Shown: piece by piece, positions 1 through 9,049 of the stretch
Layout of the letters: each line of letters opens with the position of its first letter
How positions within the stretch are numbered: the first letter of the stretch is position 1
DNA from: Halioglobus sp.
Lineage (GTDB): Bacteria > Pseudomonadota > Gammaproteobacteria > Pseudomonadales > Halieaceae
Reading direction: 5' to 3'
Assembly: GCA_002699145.1 (NCBI GenBank)
Contig: PABK01000022.1
Location: forward strand, 1-64,000
Length of the DNA: 64,000 nucleotides
The notes under the pieces: model-generated
Databases searched by the model: none
Told to the model about the DNA's origin: nothing
What the model saw: the letters and a program-made list of their open reading frames with translations, nothing else
Translations under genes and position numbers: made by a program

Positions 1-20
1 TCGAGTCGACCAGGAAAGAG

Positions 21-96
21 AACCTCCCGCGGGGGAAGTGTCCCGGGGAGGGAGTCTGCTTTTCGACCGACCGGGACACTTCCCCCGCGGGAGGTT
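21..96. repeat. Perfect 26-bp inverted repeat with 24-nt loop
   Basis: Bases 21-46 and 71-96 are exact reverse complements (26 bp each), separated by 24 nt. The structure lies past the 3' end of the minus-strand gene ending at 287. Its right arm runs directly into the first 33-bp tandem unit. It could act as a transcript-ending or RNA-stabilising hairpin or as a mobile palindromic element. There is no T tract, so a classical intrinsic terminator is not shown. Confidence 0.85.
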
Positions 97-270
97 CGGC
101 TAGGCCCAAAAACTACCCCGCGGAAGGTTCGGCCAGGCCCAAAAACTACCCCGCGGAAGGTTCGGCCAGGCCCAAGAACTACCCCGCGGCAGGTTCGGCC
201 AGGCCCAAGAACGACCCCGCCGGAGGTTCGGTTGGGCCCAAGAACGACCCCGCGGTAGGCTCGCCCAGGC
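83..270. repeat. 33-bp tandem repeat, five full units plus a partial sixth
   Basis: The octamer ccccgcgg, or a one-base variant, recurs at 83, 116, 149, 182, 215 and 248, giving an exact 33-bp period. Units differ by a few substitutions and the copy nearest the gene is most diverged. Because 33 is a multiple of 3, plus-strand frame 1 stays open from base 1 to a TAG at 256-258 and would encode an 11-residue repeat. No start codon is visible, so coding status is unknown. Confidence 0.9.
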
Positions 271-286
271 CGGCCGTCGCGCCCGT

Positions 287-1957
287 TCAGAAGAAGCGGT
301 CCAGTTGCAACTCGATGTAGTCGTCGTCGCGGAAGTCGTGCAGCGGGTCGTCTTCGTCGGTGTTGAAGAAGGTGCGCGCCTCCACCGTGATGGTCCAGGA
401 CTCGCCCAGGCGGCGCGCCGCCTCGACGTTGCCGAAGGTCGAGCCGTTGTCCAGGTCGACGGTGAAGCCCGCCAGCAGGCGCGACCCGGCGATGTCGTTG
501 CCGCTCAGGCGCAGGCCGGTGTACAGGTCGTTCTGCAACGCTTCCTGCGGGTTCTCGCCGCGCTCGTCGTAGTGGTATTCCAGCAGCCAGCCCAGGTCCG
601 CCGCCGAGTCGGCGATGCCGAAGCGGGTGTACTCGAAGCCGCCCACCGCGGCGAAATAGTCCTCCACCTTGTTGTCGTTGTAGATGGCTTCCAGTTTCCA
701 CAGCCAGGCGCCCCGGGTGGCCTGCAGGTCCAAACTCGTCTGGTCGATCTGCAGGTACAGCGGGCGCAGGGTGGGGCGCTGCGGCGTGCCGCCGGGGATT
801 AGCAAAGGCTCCCGCGCGGTGCCGGAAAAATGCGCCAGGCCGATGTCCCAGTCGCCGATGTAGTGGCTCCAGCGCAGGGCCAGGTCGACATGTTCCTCCT
901 CGTCGCCGGAATCCCACAGCGGGTCGTCCGTATCCACCGCTGGATTCACGCGCAGGCGTCCGTCCTCGCCGGGAAAGGTGCGCTCGCGAAACCACGGCAA
1001 CACCCAGGCCTGCCAGGTCCCGGCGCTGTCGCTGAGGTAGTCCACGTTGAGCATGAGCTGGCCCAGCTTGTCCTCGCGGTCGATGTTTTCCACCCGGTCG
1101 GTCTGGTTGATGATATCCACCAGGTGGCGCGACTCGGCCACGCCCCAGAACACCACGTCCACGCCGGCCTTGAACACCCAGCGGTCCTGTTCCAGCCGCC
1201 AGTAGAATTCGCGCAGGTCCGCGTGGCTGCGCTCGTCGTCGTTGGCGTCGACGCGGCCGAAGGCGCGCATGGCGAAGCGCTGGCGGCCGCCGTCCCAGTC
1301 CAGGTAGTACTCCGGTTCGATGGCCAGGGACAGGTTCTGCTCGTCCTGGCCGTCGAAGGCCGGTCCCTGCGGGAACAGGCGGGTCTGCAGGCTGATGGAG
1401 CCGGACCACTCGCCGGCGGCATCGCCCATGGGGTTGGGCAGGCGCGTGGCGTCCTCCGGCGTAATGGTCGGCGGTGTGCGCAGCGGCCGCACCTGTTCGG
1501 TCTGGGGCGCGGGAGCCGCTGCCGGCGCCTGCGCGGTGACGGCCTGCGCCGGGTAGAGGTCCAGTACCACCCGGTGGCCGCGATCCTGGTTGGGTGGCAG
1601 GTCGAAGACCCGCGGTTGCACCGGCTGGCGCAGGTCGAACACGTAGCGCAGGGTGCCGTCCGGTTGCAGGGCGGAGCGCACCCGCGCCACCGGCGTGCCG
1701 CGCAGGGGGATTTGCCGGTAGTTGAAGCGGCTGATGGCAGCGGGGAAATCCAGCACCACCCGCGGCGGGTTGTCCAGGGTCAGCAGGCGGTAAGCGCCGG
1801 CGGCGTCGAGGTCGAACACCAGGCGTGTCCGCTGTGGGTCCAGGCCCACGCGAATGCCGCGCACCTCACCCACCGTGGCCGCCGCGCCGGGCTCGCCCAG
1901 TGCCGGCAATCCCTGCAGCGTCAACAGCAGGCCCAGTGCTAACAGCTTGCGCTTCAC
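287..1957 (-). CDS. AMIN-domain protein fused to an outer-membrane beta-barrel
   Basis: The 556-residue protein has an N-terminal signal peptide (about residues 1-21) and then an AMIN-like domain (about 30-135, with FDLD, VVLDFP and VVLDLYP strands), a fold that binds peptidoglycan or targets envelope machines. The remaining 350 residues are rich in alternating aromatic strands and end in ...LQLDRFF. A C-terminal Phe is the usual BAM recognition residue of outer-membrane barrels. The start is GTG at 1957, preceded by a good GGGGAGAA ribosome site. It is last in a minus-strand operon, 33 bp after the LolA-like gene and following the RND exporter. An envelope lipid or hydrophobe export role for the trio is inference. 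Confidence 0.75.
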   Translation of the reverse strand: MKRKLLALGLLLTLQGLPALGEPGAAATVGEVRGIRVGLDPQRTRLVFDLDAAGAYRLLTLDNPPRVVLDFPAAISRFNYRQIPLRGTPVARVRSALQPDGTLRYVFDLRQPVQPRVFDLPPNQDRGHRVVLDLYPAQAVTAQAPAAAPAPQTEQVRPLRTPPTITPEDATRLPNPMGDAAGEWSGSISLQTRLFPQGPAFDGQDEQNLSLAIEPEYYLDWDGGRQRFAMRAFGRVDANDDERSHADLREFYWRLEQDRWVFKAGVDVVFWGVAESRHLVDIINQTDRVENIDREDKLGQLMLNVDYLSDSAGTWQAWVLPWFRERTFPGEDGRLRVNPAVDTDDPLWDSGDEEEHVDLALRWSHYIGDWDIGLAHFSGTAREPLLIPGGTPQRPTLRPLYLQIDQTSLDLQATRGAWLWKLEAIYNDNKVEDYFAAVGGFEYTRFGIADSAADLGWLLEYHYDERGENPQEALQNDLYTGLRLSGNDIAGSRLLAGFTVDLDNGSTFGNVEAARRLGESWTITVEARTFFNTDEDDPLHDFRDDDYIELQLDRFF

Positions 1958-1990
1958 GCGTTCTCCCCCGGCACCGGCGCCGTCAGCGCC

Positions 1991-2800
1991 TCAGCGGATG
2001 CGCGCCAGCGCCGCGCGGCTGAAGTCCCTGTCCTGCAGTCCGCTGCGGAAGCGGTAATTGGCGAACAGTAACAGGGTGCTCCTGCCGCTCTGGTGATTGA
2101 CCATATGCATTTCATCCGCGCGCCAGTATTTCTGCAAGTACTGACGGTAACCGCCCAGGGTCATGGTCTTTAGCAGGTCGCCCTTGCGGTCGTAGTAGTC
2201 GACACGCCGCAGTCGGTATTCCTGCTGGTCGATCCAGGTGACCTGGCGCGAGTAGCCGGATTTTTCGTCGACCGGGATGCGCTCGACGACGAAGCACGGC
2301 TCGCCATCCACTGCCTCGTCGCGCAGGTAGCGGTAGCGGTATTTTTCGACCTCCTGGGAGGCGAGATCCTCGTAGGCGAACTCGCTGCCCATGAACGGCC
2401 CCGACTTGTCCGCCGAGGAGATGCGCTTGACGCGCTTCAGGGCGGGCAGGTACAGCCACTGGTCGTCGTGACCGACCTTGTGGGTGAAGGTCAGGATCGC
2501 GGTGCCGGCGAGATCTCGCGGGCGGTCGAACACCATGATGCTCTTGTCGCCGTCGTCCTCCACCTCGAGGATCATCTGGCGCATGCTGCGCTCGATGCGA
2601 TCATCGGCAGACAGCTGCAATACCATCGTGAGATCGGCGCTGGAGTCGACGAAACCACTGTCGCGGCGATCGGCTTCCTCGGCAATGGCCAGGCCGCGGG
2701 CCGCGGCGTCCGCAGCGTCCGCCTGTTGTGCCAGTCCCGGCGTGGCGGCGAGCAGCAGGCTCGCCAACAGCGCCCGCGCCCATTGCGCAGCGATAGTCAT
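1991..2800 (-). CDS. Outer membrane lipoprotein-sorting protein (LolA-like fold)
   Basis: This 269-residue periplasmic protein begins with a signal peptide (MTIAAQWARALLASLLLAA, cleavage near GLAQQ). The body matches the outer-membrane lipoprotein-sorting family often encoded beside RND/MMPL exporters: DQWLYLPALKRVKRI, a GSEFAYEDL segment and a C-terminal YRFRSGLQDRDFS. The family is related to LolA and is expected to carry hydrophobic cargo across the periplasm. ATG at 2800 was chosen because it directly precedes the signal peptide. An in-frame ATG at 2830 would add ten residues. It lies 53 bp after the exporter gene, consistent with one operon. Confidence 0.82.
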   Translation of the reverse strand: MTIAAQWARALLASLLLAATPGLAQQADAADAAARGLAIAEEADRRDSGFVDSSADLTMVLQLSADDRIERSMRQMILEVEDDGDKSIMVFDRPRDLAGTAILTFTHKVGHDDQWLYLPALKRVKRISSADKSGPFMGSEFAYEDLASQEVEKYRYRYLRDEAVDGEPCFVVERIPVDEKSGYSRQVTWIDQQEYRLRRVDYYDRKGDLLKTMTLGGYRQYLQKYWRADEMHMVNHQSGRSTLLLFANYRFRSGLQDRDFSRAALARIR

Positions 2801-2853
2801 GCTCGACAAGGTTCGCCTCTCCCGTGCCATCGCTCGCGGTCCCTGATTCCCTG

Positions 2854-5166
2854 TCACCCGCGCGCCGCGGGCGCGCCGCCGGGCAGCAGGCGCTCGACCC
2901 GCATGAGCAGGGTCGGCAGGAACAGCAGGTCCAGCACGATGGCGATGCTGATGGTCATCGCCACCAGCAGCCCGGAGGTGGAGTTGACCGAAAAGTCTGA
3001 TTGTACAAGGGCGAGAAAGCCAATGGCCAGCACAATGGTGGTGCTGACCAGCGCGCCGCCCACCGCGTCGAAGGTGTAGCGGATGGCGTCGGCGGCGCAC
3101 AGGCCGCGCTCGCGCCTGGCCTCGATGAACTTGACCAGGAAATGGGTGGTGTCGTCGACAATGATGCCCAGGGTGAGGCTGAACACAACCGATGCGGCGA
3201 TATTGACCTCGCCCACCAGCCAGCCCCACAGGCCCAGCGCGACGCAGGCGGGGAACAGGTTGGGCACCAGGCTGACCAGGCCGAAGCGCGCCGAGCGGAA
3301 GGCCAGCACCAGGCAGGCGGAAATGAACAGCACGGCGAACAGCGAGCCGCCCAGCATGCTGCGGATATTGCGCAGGCCGACGTTGGCGAAGCTGATCGAC
3401 TGTCCCGCGCCCGGCGTGGCCAGTTGCGGCGCGTGGGCCGCCAGCCACTCCCGGCAGCGTTGCTCGAAGCCCAGGATGCCGCGCGACTTCAGGTTGCGCA
3501 GGGTGGCGCTGACCTTCAGCGCGGACTTGTCGGCGCTGACCAGGTGGGTCACGTCCTGTCCGTAGGGCACCGATATCTCGTACAGCAGGGTGTACTGGGC
3601 CGCCATCGCGCGTGATTCGGGCAGGCGGTGCCAGGCGGGGTCATCCTCGTGCAGCACCTCGTTCAGGCGCTTGAGTACGTCGGTGAACACCTCGACATTG
3701 ACCACCTCCGGTTGCTGGCGCAGCCAGCCGGCGAAGGCGTCGACGTCGGCCAGGTAGGCGGGGTCGGTGACGCCGTCGCGTTCGCCCGAGTCCAGGGAAA
3801 AATGCAGGCTCTGTACGCCGGACAGGCGCTCCTCGACAACGTCCAGGGCGCGCTTGAGGGGCACCTCGCGGGAGAAGTAACCGCTGGGGTCGTCGTTCAG
3901 CTCGATGCGTGACAACCCGCCCAGCGCCAGCGCGATGCAACCCAGGGACAGCCAGAACAGCACGCGGTGGCGCCGCACGACGAATTCCGCCAGTGCCGCC
4001 ATGGGCAGGCCGGGGGCGCGGCGCTGGTCGGCGCGGAACGGCAGCAGCAGGGCCAGTCCCGGCAGCACAGTGACCGAGACCCACAGCGCGCCGATGACGC
4101 CGACCGCGGCGATGTTGCCCAGCTCGCGGAACGGCGGCGACTCGCTGAAGTTCATGCTGAGAAAGCCCAGCGCGGTGGTCACGCTGGTGAGGAACACCGG
4201 GTAGAGGGTCTGGTCCAGGGCGCGCGTCATCGCCGCGCGTTTGTCCGGCCTGGCGCGCAGTTCGCGCAGGAATGCGCTGAGGATGTGGATGCAGTCGGCG
4301 ACGGCCAGGGTGAGGATGATGGTCGGCGCCGAGATGTTGACGCTGTTCAGCCCGGTTCCCGTCCATCCCGCGTACCCCATGCCGGTGGCGATGCTCAGTG
4401 CGATGACGATGACGGTGCACAGGGCGGCCAGGGCGGAGCGCAGCAGCAGCGCCAGCAGCAGCAACACCAGCAGGAACAGCGCCGGCATCAACGTGGCCGA
4501 GTCCTGCGCGGTCACTTCCGCCAGGGTCTGCTCGGTGATCGCCCAGCCGGCCAGGTGGATGCGCAGCCCGGTATGCTCGGCGCTGACACGCGCGCTCAGT
4601 TCGCGGGCGTAGCTTACGGCGGCGGCGATGGCCTGGGGTGTGTCGTCGTCGGGCAGCAGCAGGTTGACGTTCACGCCGGCGACGTCCAGTTCGCGGCCCA
4701 GCAGGCGTCCCAGCAGGGCCTGCTCGGCCGCGGCGATGTCGCGCACGCGTGCGCGCCCGGGCGCGTTCAGGGCGGCGGCGTCCTCCACCAGCGGGGCAAT
4801 GCGGATGTCGTCCCCGGCCACCGTGGGGTACAGGTAATTGGTGAGGGAGTCGACGCGTCGCGCCGAGGGCATGCGCCAGGATTCCTCGGTCAGGGTTTCG
4901 ATGGCGGCCAGGGTGGACGGGTGAAAAACGCCCAGCTCGCCGCTGTCGACCACGAACAGGATGTTGTCCTCGCGGCCATAGGTGGCCTTCAGGCGCTGCT
5001 CGGCGAGCAGGTGTGGGTCGTCCGCGGCGAAAAAGATATCGATGCCGGAGTCCACGTACAGGCGGGTAACGCCCGCACCCAGGGCCAGCACCAGCAGCAG
5101 GCTGGCCAGCAGCAGCGCGTGGGGGTGGCGGAGGATCAGTCCTGTCAGGTCGTTGCGCGCAGCCAT
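2854..5166 (-). CDS. RND superfamily (MMPL / HAE3-type) exporter
   Basis: This 770-residue inner-membrane protein has the two-fold RND layout: one N-terminal membrane helix (about 14-34), a periplasmic loop, a helix cluster (about 225-370), a second lone helix (about 395-415), a second periplasmic loop and a final cluster (about 620-750). Repeated acidic motifs within helices (VADCIHIL and VDDTTHFLVKF) match the proton-relay positions of MMPL/HAE3 proteins. The length fits HAE3 exporters rather than the roughly 1000-residue AcrB type. It heads the minus-strand operon with the LolA-like and AMIN-barrel genes, which could form an export path to the outer membrane. The substrate is unknown; lipids or hydrophobic compounds are usual for the family. 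Confidence 0.85.
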   Translation of the reverse strand: MAARNDLTGLILRHPHALLLASLLLVLALGAGVTRLYVDSGIDIFFAADDPHLLAEQRLKATYGREDNILFVVDSGELGVFHPSTLAAIETLTEESWRMPSARRVDSLTNYLYPTVAGDDIRIAPLVEDAAALNAPGRARVRDIAAAEQALLGRLLGRELDVAGVNVNLLLPDDDTPQAIAAAVSYARELSARVSAEHTGLRIHLAGWAITEQTLAEVTAQDSATLMPALFLLVLLLLALLLRSALAALCTVIVIALSIATGMGYAGWTGTGLNSVNISAPTIILTLAVADCIHILSAFLRELRARPDKRAAMTRALDQTLYPVFLTSVTTALGFLSMNFSESPPFRELGNIAAVGVIGALWVSVTVLPGLALLLPFRADQRRAPGLPMAALAEFVVRRHRVLFWLSLGCIALALGGLSRIELNDDPSGYFSREVPLKRALDVVEERLSGVQSLHFSLDSGERDGVTDPAYLADVDAFAGWLRQQPEVVNVEVFTDVLKRLNEVLHEDDPAWHRLPESRAMAAQYTLLYEISVPYGQDVTHLVSADKSALKVSATLRNLKSRGILGFEQRCREWLAAHAPQLATPGAGQSISFANVGLRNIRSMLGGSLFAVLFISACLVLAFRSARFGLVSLVPNLFPACVALGLWGWLVGEVNIAASVVFSLTLGIIVDDTTHFLVKFIEARRERGLCAADAIRYTFDAVGGALVSTTIVLAIGFLALVQSDFSVNSTSGLLVAMTISIAIVLDLLFLPTLLMRVERLLPGGAPAARG

Positions 5167-5299
5167 CCGGGGAGACGTCGCCGGTCCGGGAGGAGTGTTC
5201 GCCTAATGTCGGGAAATCGTCGGGCCTTGTCAATCCGGCCTGTCCGGCGGGTCGCCGCTGGAGGGGGCGGTGCGCGCGGCGCATCCCCTCCCAGGGTGT

Positions 5300-5319
5300 T
5301 TGTCGCAAATTGGCGACAA
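5300..5319. promoter_or_regulatory. 20-bp palindrome upstream of the acyltransferase, operator-like
   Basis: TTGTCGC and GCGACAA (7 bp, perfect) flank an AAATTG core, making a 20-bp dyad. It lies 111 bp before the first possible start at 5430 and just upstream of a TATAAC (5335-5340) that could be a -10 box. It could be a repressor or activator site for the acyltransferase or for the divergent exporter operon. The binding protein is unknown. Confidence 0.5.
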
Positions 5320-5367
5320 GCTATCTCGTTGATTTATAACCAAAATGGGTCAAGGCGGTGTGAGGGC

Positions 5368-5385
5368 GTCGCAAATTGCCCACAA
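5368..5385. promoter_or_regulatory. Second, imperfect copy of the operator-like sequence
   Basis: GTCGCAAATTGCCCACAA here matches the right-hand 18 bp of the palindrome at 5302-5319 at 16 of 18 positions. The two copies are 66 bp apart in direct orientation, which suggests paired operator sites. This copy has lost the perfect dyad. Confidence 0.4.
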
Positions 5386-5429
5386 AATGACGAAATAATA
5401 GCGGTATTTTCTCGCTTTTTTTCAGGCCT

Positions 5430-6092
5430 GTGTCATCTTGTGTTTGTAACGTATTGAATTTAAGAGATTTGATTCAGGCTGGACTACTTCTTGCTAACAT
5501 ATTCCTGGGGCGCCTGAACACGGTGCGATTTAATAGCAAAAAGGGGTATCCACCGTTGTCGATCCAGTTTGAAGTGAGCCAAGATCCCGAGCACCTGGAA
5601 CAATACTACTCACTGCGGCAACGCTGCTTCCGACGCGAACTGGACCTGCCGGACTTCGACGGGACCGAGGAGGAGCAGGACCGTCACGGACACATCCTGC
5701 TGGCGCTGTACGACGGCCAGTGCATCGGCGGGGCGCGCATCTCCCGCCACGTGACCTGGACCAGCCAGATGGGCACGCTGGGGCTGGAAGCCGAGAGTTG
5801 CTGCATGTGGGAGCGCTTCGCCATCGATCCGCGTGTGCGCACCCTGCAAATGTTCCAGGAGTTCTGCGCCAATCTCATCACCGCCTCGCTGCAGGCGGGC
5901 TACCGGCACGCAATGGTGCTCAGCTCGATGCGCAACGCGCGTTTCTACCGTCGCTGCCACTCGGCCCTGGGGGTCGATTTCAGGATTCACCGCCAGGTTC
6001 CCCACCTCGCCCAGGGCATTTTTGCCGGCCTTGAGCACTACCTCTCAGTCTCCTACCTGGAAGACGCGGCGCCGCTGCAAATCGCCATCTGA
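5430..6092 (+). CDS. FeeM-like / exosortase-associated acyltransferase (GNAT fold)
   Basis: The core FEVSQDPEHLEQYYSLRQRC, the SCCMWERFAID segment and YRHAMVLSSMRNARFYRR resemble N-acyl amino acid synthases (FeeM type) and the PEP-CTERM/exosortase-associated acyltransferases, which are GNAT-fold relatives of LuxI. Such enzymes transfer a fatty acyl group to an amine, and the substrate here is unknown. The start is uncertain. ATG at 5430 gives 220 residues, but the first 30 lie in AT-rich promoter-like sequence. In-frame GTG at 5523 or TTG at 5556 (preceded by AGGGG) would begin just before the conserved core. The gene stands alone between the divergent exporter operon and prsT. Confidence 0.65.
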   Translation: MSSCVCNVLNLRDLIQAGLLLANIFLGRLNTVRFNSKKGYPPLSIQFEVSQDPEHLEQYYSLRQRCFRRELDLPDFDGTEEEQDRHGHILLALYDGQCIGGARISRHVTWTSQMGTLGLEAESCCMWERFAIDPRVRTLQMFQEFCANLITASLQAGYRHAMVLSSMRNARFYRRCHSALGVDFRIHRQVPHLAQGIFAGLEHYLSVSYLEDAAPLQIAI

Positions 6093-6142
6093 CACCCCCG
6101 CGCGCGATATAATGTGTGCGCGGCGATTGCCGCGGTCCGGTT

Positions 6143-6171
6143 TTCGGGCATAATATAGTCATTAGTATAAT
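6143..6171 (+). promoter_or_regulatory. Probable promoter of prsT
   Basis: A perfect TATAAT at 6166-6171 sits in an AT-rich patch 73 bp before the prsT start. The -35 side is weak (TTCGGG at 6143-6148, 17-bp spacing). The call rests mainly on the -10 box and the local base composition. Confidence 0.4.
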
Positions 6172-6243
6172 TCTAAACGTGGCTCCTCCATGCCGTTCAA
6201 CATCCAGTTTGAATGGTAGCGGAGGTGGAGTGTCAGACCCGGT

Positions 6244-9024
6244 ATGATAGGTATAACCCGAACCGTCCTGGTGTTGCTGCTGGGTGTCCTGCTGGTCGCC
6301 TGTGGCGAGGATATGAGCAGCGAACAGCACCTGGCGAATGCGCGTCAGCTGCTCGCCCAGGACAACTACCCGCCGGCGATCGTCGAACTCAAGGCGGCGC
6401 TGAACAAGGACGCGCGGCTCGGCGAGGCCCGCGCGCTGCTCGGTCGCGCTTACTACGAGATCGGCGACGTTAACGGCGCGGAAAAGGAGTTGTCCCGCGC
6501 GCTGGAAGCCGGCAGCGAGGTGGACCGCAATCTCGTGGTACCCATCCTGGCGCAAACGCTGTTGCACATCGGTGATTACGACCGCCTGGAAGACCTCGAA
6601 CTGGAGGGCCTCAGCGGGGAGAGCCGCTCCACCACGCTGGCCGCCAAGGGGCTGGCGGTACTGTTTCGCGGTGATGTGGTGGTGGCGGAGGACATATTGC
6701 GCACCGCCACCAGCATCGAGCCGCCGTCGGCCTACGCCCGCGTGGCCGTGGCGCGACTTTCCATGGCGCGCGAGGAGTACGATCTCGCGCGCGAACAGCT
6801 GGACGCGCTGCTGGAGGAAGCGCCGGGGTACGCGCCGGCCTGGAATCTCGTCGGCGATATCGAAGCGGCCCGCCGTCGGCCAAAAAAGGCGGAAGTCGCC
6901 TATTCGCGTATCCTGAAAATAAAGCCCAATGCCTTCGATGCGCGGCTCAACCGCGCGATGATGCGCATCTACCAGAAGAACTTCAAGGGCGCGCGCAGCG
7001 ATCTCAAGGCGTTGCGGGCGCGCCAGGGCGCCGCGGCGCGCAATCATCCGGGAGTCACCTTCGCCGAGGGTATCGTGCAGATGCAGGCGGGCCTGCTGCA
7101 ACAGGCGCGCAAGTCGTTCGAGAAAACCGCGGATTTCTCCTATGTCTACCCCCTGGCCTACTACTACATGGCGGTGATAGACCTGCGCCAGGGGCAGCAC
7201 CAGCGCGCACTGACCGAGGTCTACCGTTTTCTTGCGCTGGCCCCGGAGAGTATCGCCGGACCGAAACTGGCAGCGCGGCTGGAGCTGGAACAGGAGGGTT
7301 ACGTCGCGGCCGAGACGCTGTTATTGCCCATCGTCGAGGCCTATCCCAACGATGTCGATTCGCTGAACCTGCTGGCCAGCGCACTGCTGGGCCAGGGACG
7401 GGGGGGAGAGGGCGTCGAACTGCTCGCCAGGATCGTGGAGCTGGAGCCGGACTCGGTACGCGCCAAGGCGCGGTTGGGAGCGGGTTACTTCGCCGCCGGC
7501 GAGTGGGACTCCGGTATCGCCGTGTTGCAGGACACCGTGCGTGCCAACCCCAGGTTTGAGACGGCCGACATTCTCATCGTGCTCAACCACCTGCGGCGCA
7601 ATGAAATCTACGCGGCGGTGCAGGCGGCGGAGGAATACCGCAAGCGCAAACCGGGCAGCGTCACCTCCTACAACCTGCTGGGCCGCGCCTATGTTGCCGC
7701 GGGAAAGCTGCAGCAGGCCGGCGAGGCGTTTCGCAAGGCGCTGGAGATCAGCCCGGTAGACCCCGCGGCGCGCCACGGCCTGGCCGAGATCGCCCTGCAG
7801 AAGAAACGCTTCGAGCAGGCGCGGCAGTATTACCGGCAGGTGCTCAGGTACCGCGAAAACCGCCTGGAGACCCAGCTCAAGATCGCCGCCTCCTACGCCC
7901 TGGAGGGACGCGAGCAGGAAATGATCAACTACCTGCAGCTGGCCATCGACCTGCACCCGGAGGCGACGGAGCCCGTGCTGATGCTGGCGCGCTACTACAT
8001 CGGTACGGGCCAGTTGCAGGCGGCGGAACCCCTGTTCGCCGGCTTCTCGGATACGCAACGGGAACAGCCGGATGTGCTGGCGACCCTGGCCAGCTTCCAG
8101 CTCGCCAGCAACCGCTACAACCAGGCCTTGCTGACCCTGGAGACCCTGATCGAAATCCGGCCGGGCGTTGCCCAGTACCACTACATGCGCTCCAAGGCCT
8201 ACGCCGGGCTGGGTGACAACGAGCAGATTTTCCGGGAACTGCAGCAGGCGGTGAAACTGGACCCCGACCATTTCTACGCGAAAATCGCCCTGGCCCGGCT
8301 CGCCCTGGTGTCGGGTCGCAAGGAGTTGTTCGCCGAGCGCCTGGCGGAACTGAAGGAGATGGCGCCCGAGAATCACGACGTGTTGCAGCTCGAGGTCGCC
8401 CAGGCGCAGTCCAACGGCGACCACAAGTACGCGGCCTTCCTGCTCGGCGTGATGTACCAGCAGGCGCCGACCACCAGCAACGCCATCGCCCTGGCGGAGC
8501 ACCGGCGCAAAACCGGCGAGTATCGCCTGGCGTTGAAACTCATGGAAGAGTGGGTAAAGGATCACCCGGCGGATGTGAGGGCGCGGGAAAAACTCGCCGA
8601 GCTGTACGCGCAAAAGGGCCACATGCAGTGGGTGATCGACCAGTACAGGGCGGTCGTGGAACTGGAGTCGGACAACGTGGTAGCGCTGAACAATCTCGCC
8701 TGGTACCTGCTACAGAAGGAGCCGGCGGAGGCCCTGAAGTACGCCGAGCGCGCCTACGTGCTGTCACCGCAGTCGGCATCGGTGCTGGATACGCTGGCCA
8801 TGGCCGAGTTGCACAATGGGCGGACGGTCGAGGCCCGGCGCTACCTGGAGCGCGCACTGGAACTGCTGCCGGACAATCCCGGCATCCGCTTTCACGAGGC
8901 GCAGTTGATGCTCGCCGAAGGGCGCAGCGAGGGCGCGCGGCGCACACTGTCCGAGGTGCTGCGACAGCACGGGGAATTCACCGAGCGCGACGAGGCCGAG
9001 GCCCTGCTGGAGAGCCTGCGCTAG
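6244..9024 (+). CDS. prsT: PEP-CTERM system TPR-repeat lipoprotein PrsT
   Basis: The 926-residue protein starts with a lipoprotein signal (lipobox L17-V18-A19-Cys20) and is then filled with tetratricopeptide repeats to the C terminus, visible as recurrent A..L(L)G.AY and ALE..P motifs. Length and composition match PrsT, the long TPR lipoprotein encoded with PrsK and PrsR in exosortase A genomes. It is probably anchored in the envelope as a protein-protein scaffold for EPS or PEP-CTERM export; its exact role is not established. An AGGTGGAG stretch at 6223-6230 is the likely ribosome site, somewhat far from ATG 6244. It converges with prsR, with 25 bp between the stops. Confidence 0.9.
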   Translation: MIGITRTVLVLLLGVLLVACGEDMSSEQHLANARQLLAQDNYPPAIVELKAALNKDARLGEARALLGRAYYEIGDVNGAEKELSRALEAGSEVDRNLVVPILAQTLLHIGDYDRLEDLELEGLSGESRSTTLAAKGLAVLFRGDVVVAEDILRTATSIEPPSAYARVAVARLSMAREEYDLAREQLDALLEEAPGYAPAWNLVGDIEAARRRPKKAEVAYSRILKIKPNAFDARLNRAMMRIYQKNFKGARSDLKALRARQGAAARNHPGVTFAEGIVQMQAGLLQQARKSFEKTADFSYVYPLAYYYMAVIDLRQGQHQRALTEVYRFLALAPESIAGPKLAARLELEQEGYVAAETLLLPIVEAYPNDVDSLNLLASALLGQGRGGEGVELLARIVELEPDSVRAKARLGAGYFAAGEWDSGIAVLQDTVRANPRFETADILIVLNHLRRNEIYAAVQAAEEYRKRKPGSVTSYNLLGRAYVAAGKLQQAGEAFRKALEISPVDPAARHGLAEIALQKKRFEQARQYYRQVLRYRENRLETQLKIAASYALEGREQEMINYLQLAIDLHPEATEPVLMLARYYIGTGQLQAAEPLFAGFSDTQREQPDVLATLASFQLASNRYNQALLTLETLIEIRPGVAQYHYMRSKAYAGLGDNEQIFRELQQAVKLDPDHFYAKIALARLALVSGRKELFAERLAELKEMAPENHDVLQLEVAQAQSNGDHKYAAFLLGVMYQQAPTTSNAIALAEHRRKTGEYRLALKLMEEWVKDHPADVRAREKLAELYAQKGHMQWVIDQYRAVVELESDNVVALNNLAWYLLQKEPAEALKYAERAYVLSPQSASVLDTLAMAELHNGRTVEARRYLERALELLPDNPGIRFHEAQLMLAEGRSEGARRTLSEVLRQHGEFTERDEAEALLESLR

Positions 9025-9049
9025 CGCCCTGCCGCGAGTCGGGCCCGGA

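Noticed and set aside
83-270. Tandem repeats as a CRISPR array
   Set aside because: Units are directly joined with no spacers and no cas genes are present.
5300-5319. Palindrome as a lux box
   Set aside because: It is 20 bp, but lacks the CT...AG half-site pattern.
3967-5457. Long plus-strand frame across the RND gene
   Set aside because: It is low-complexity Gln/Gly/Arg sequence antisense to a well-defined membrane protein.
5430-6092. Acyltransferase as an AHL synthase of the LuxI type
   Set aside because: The fold is related, but the core looks closer to FeeM-like enzymes and no LuxR gene is nearby.
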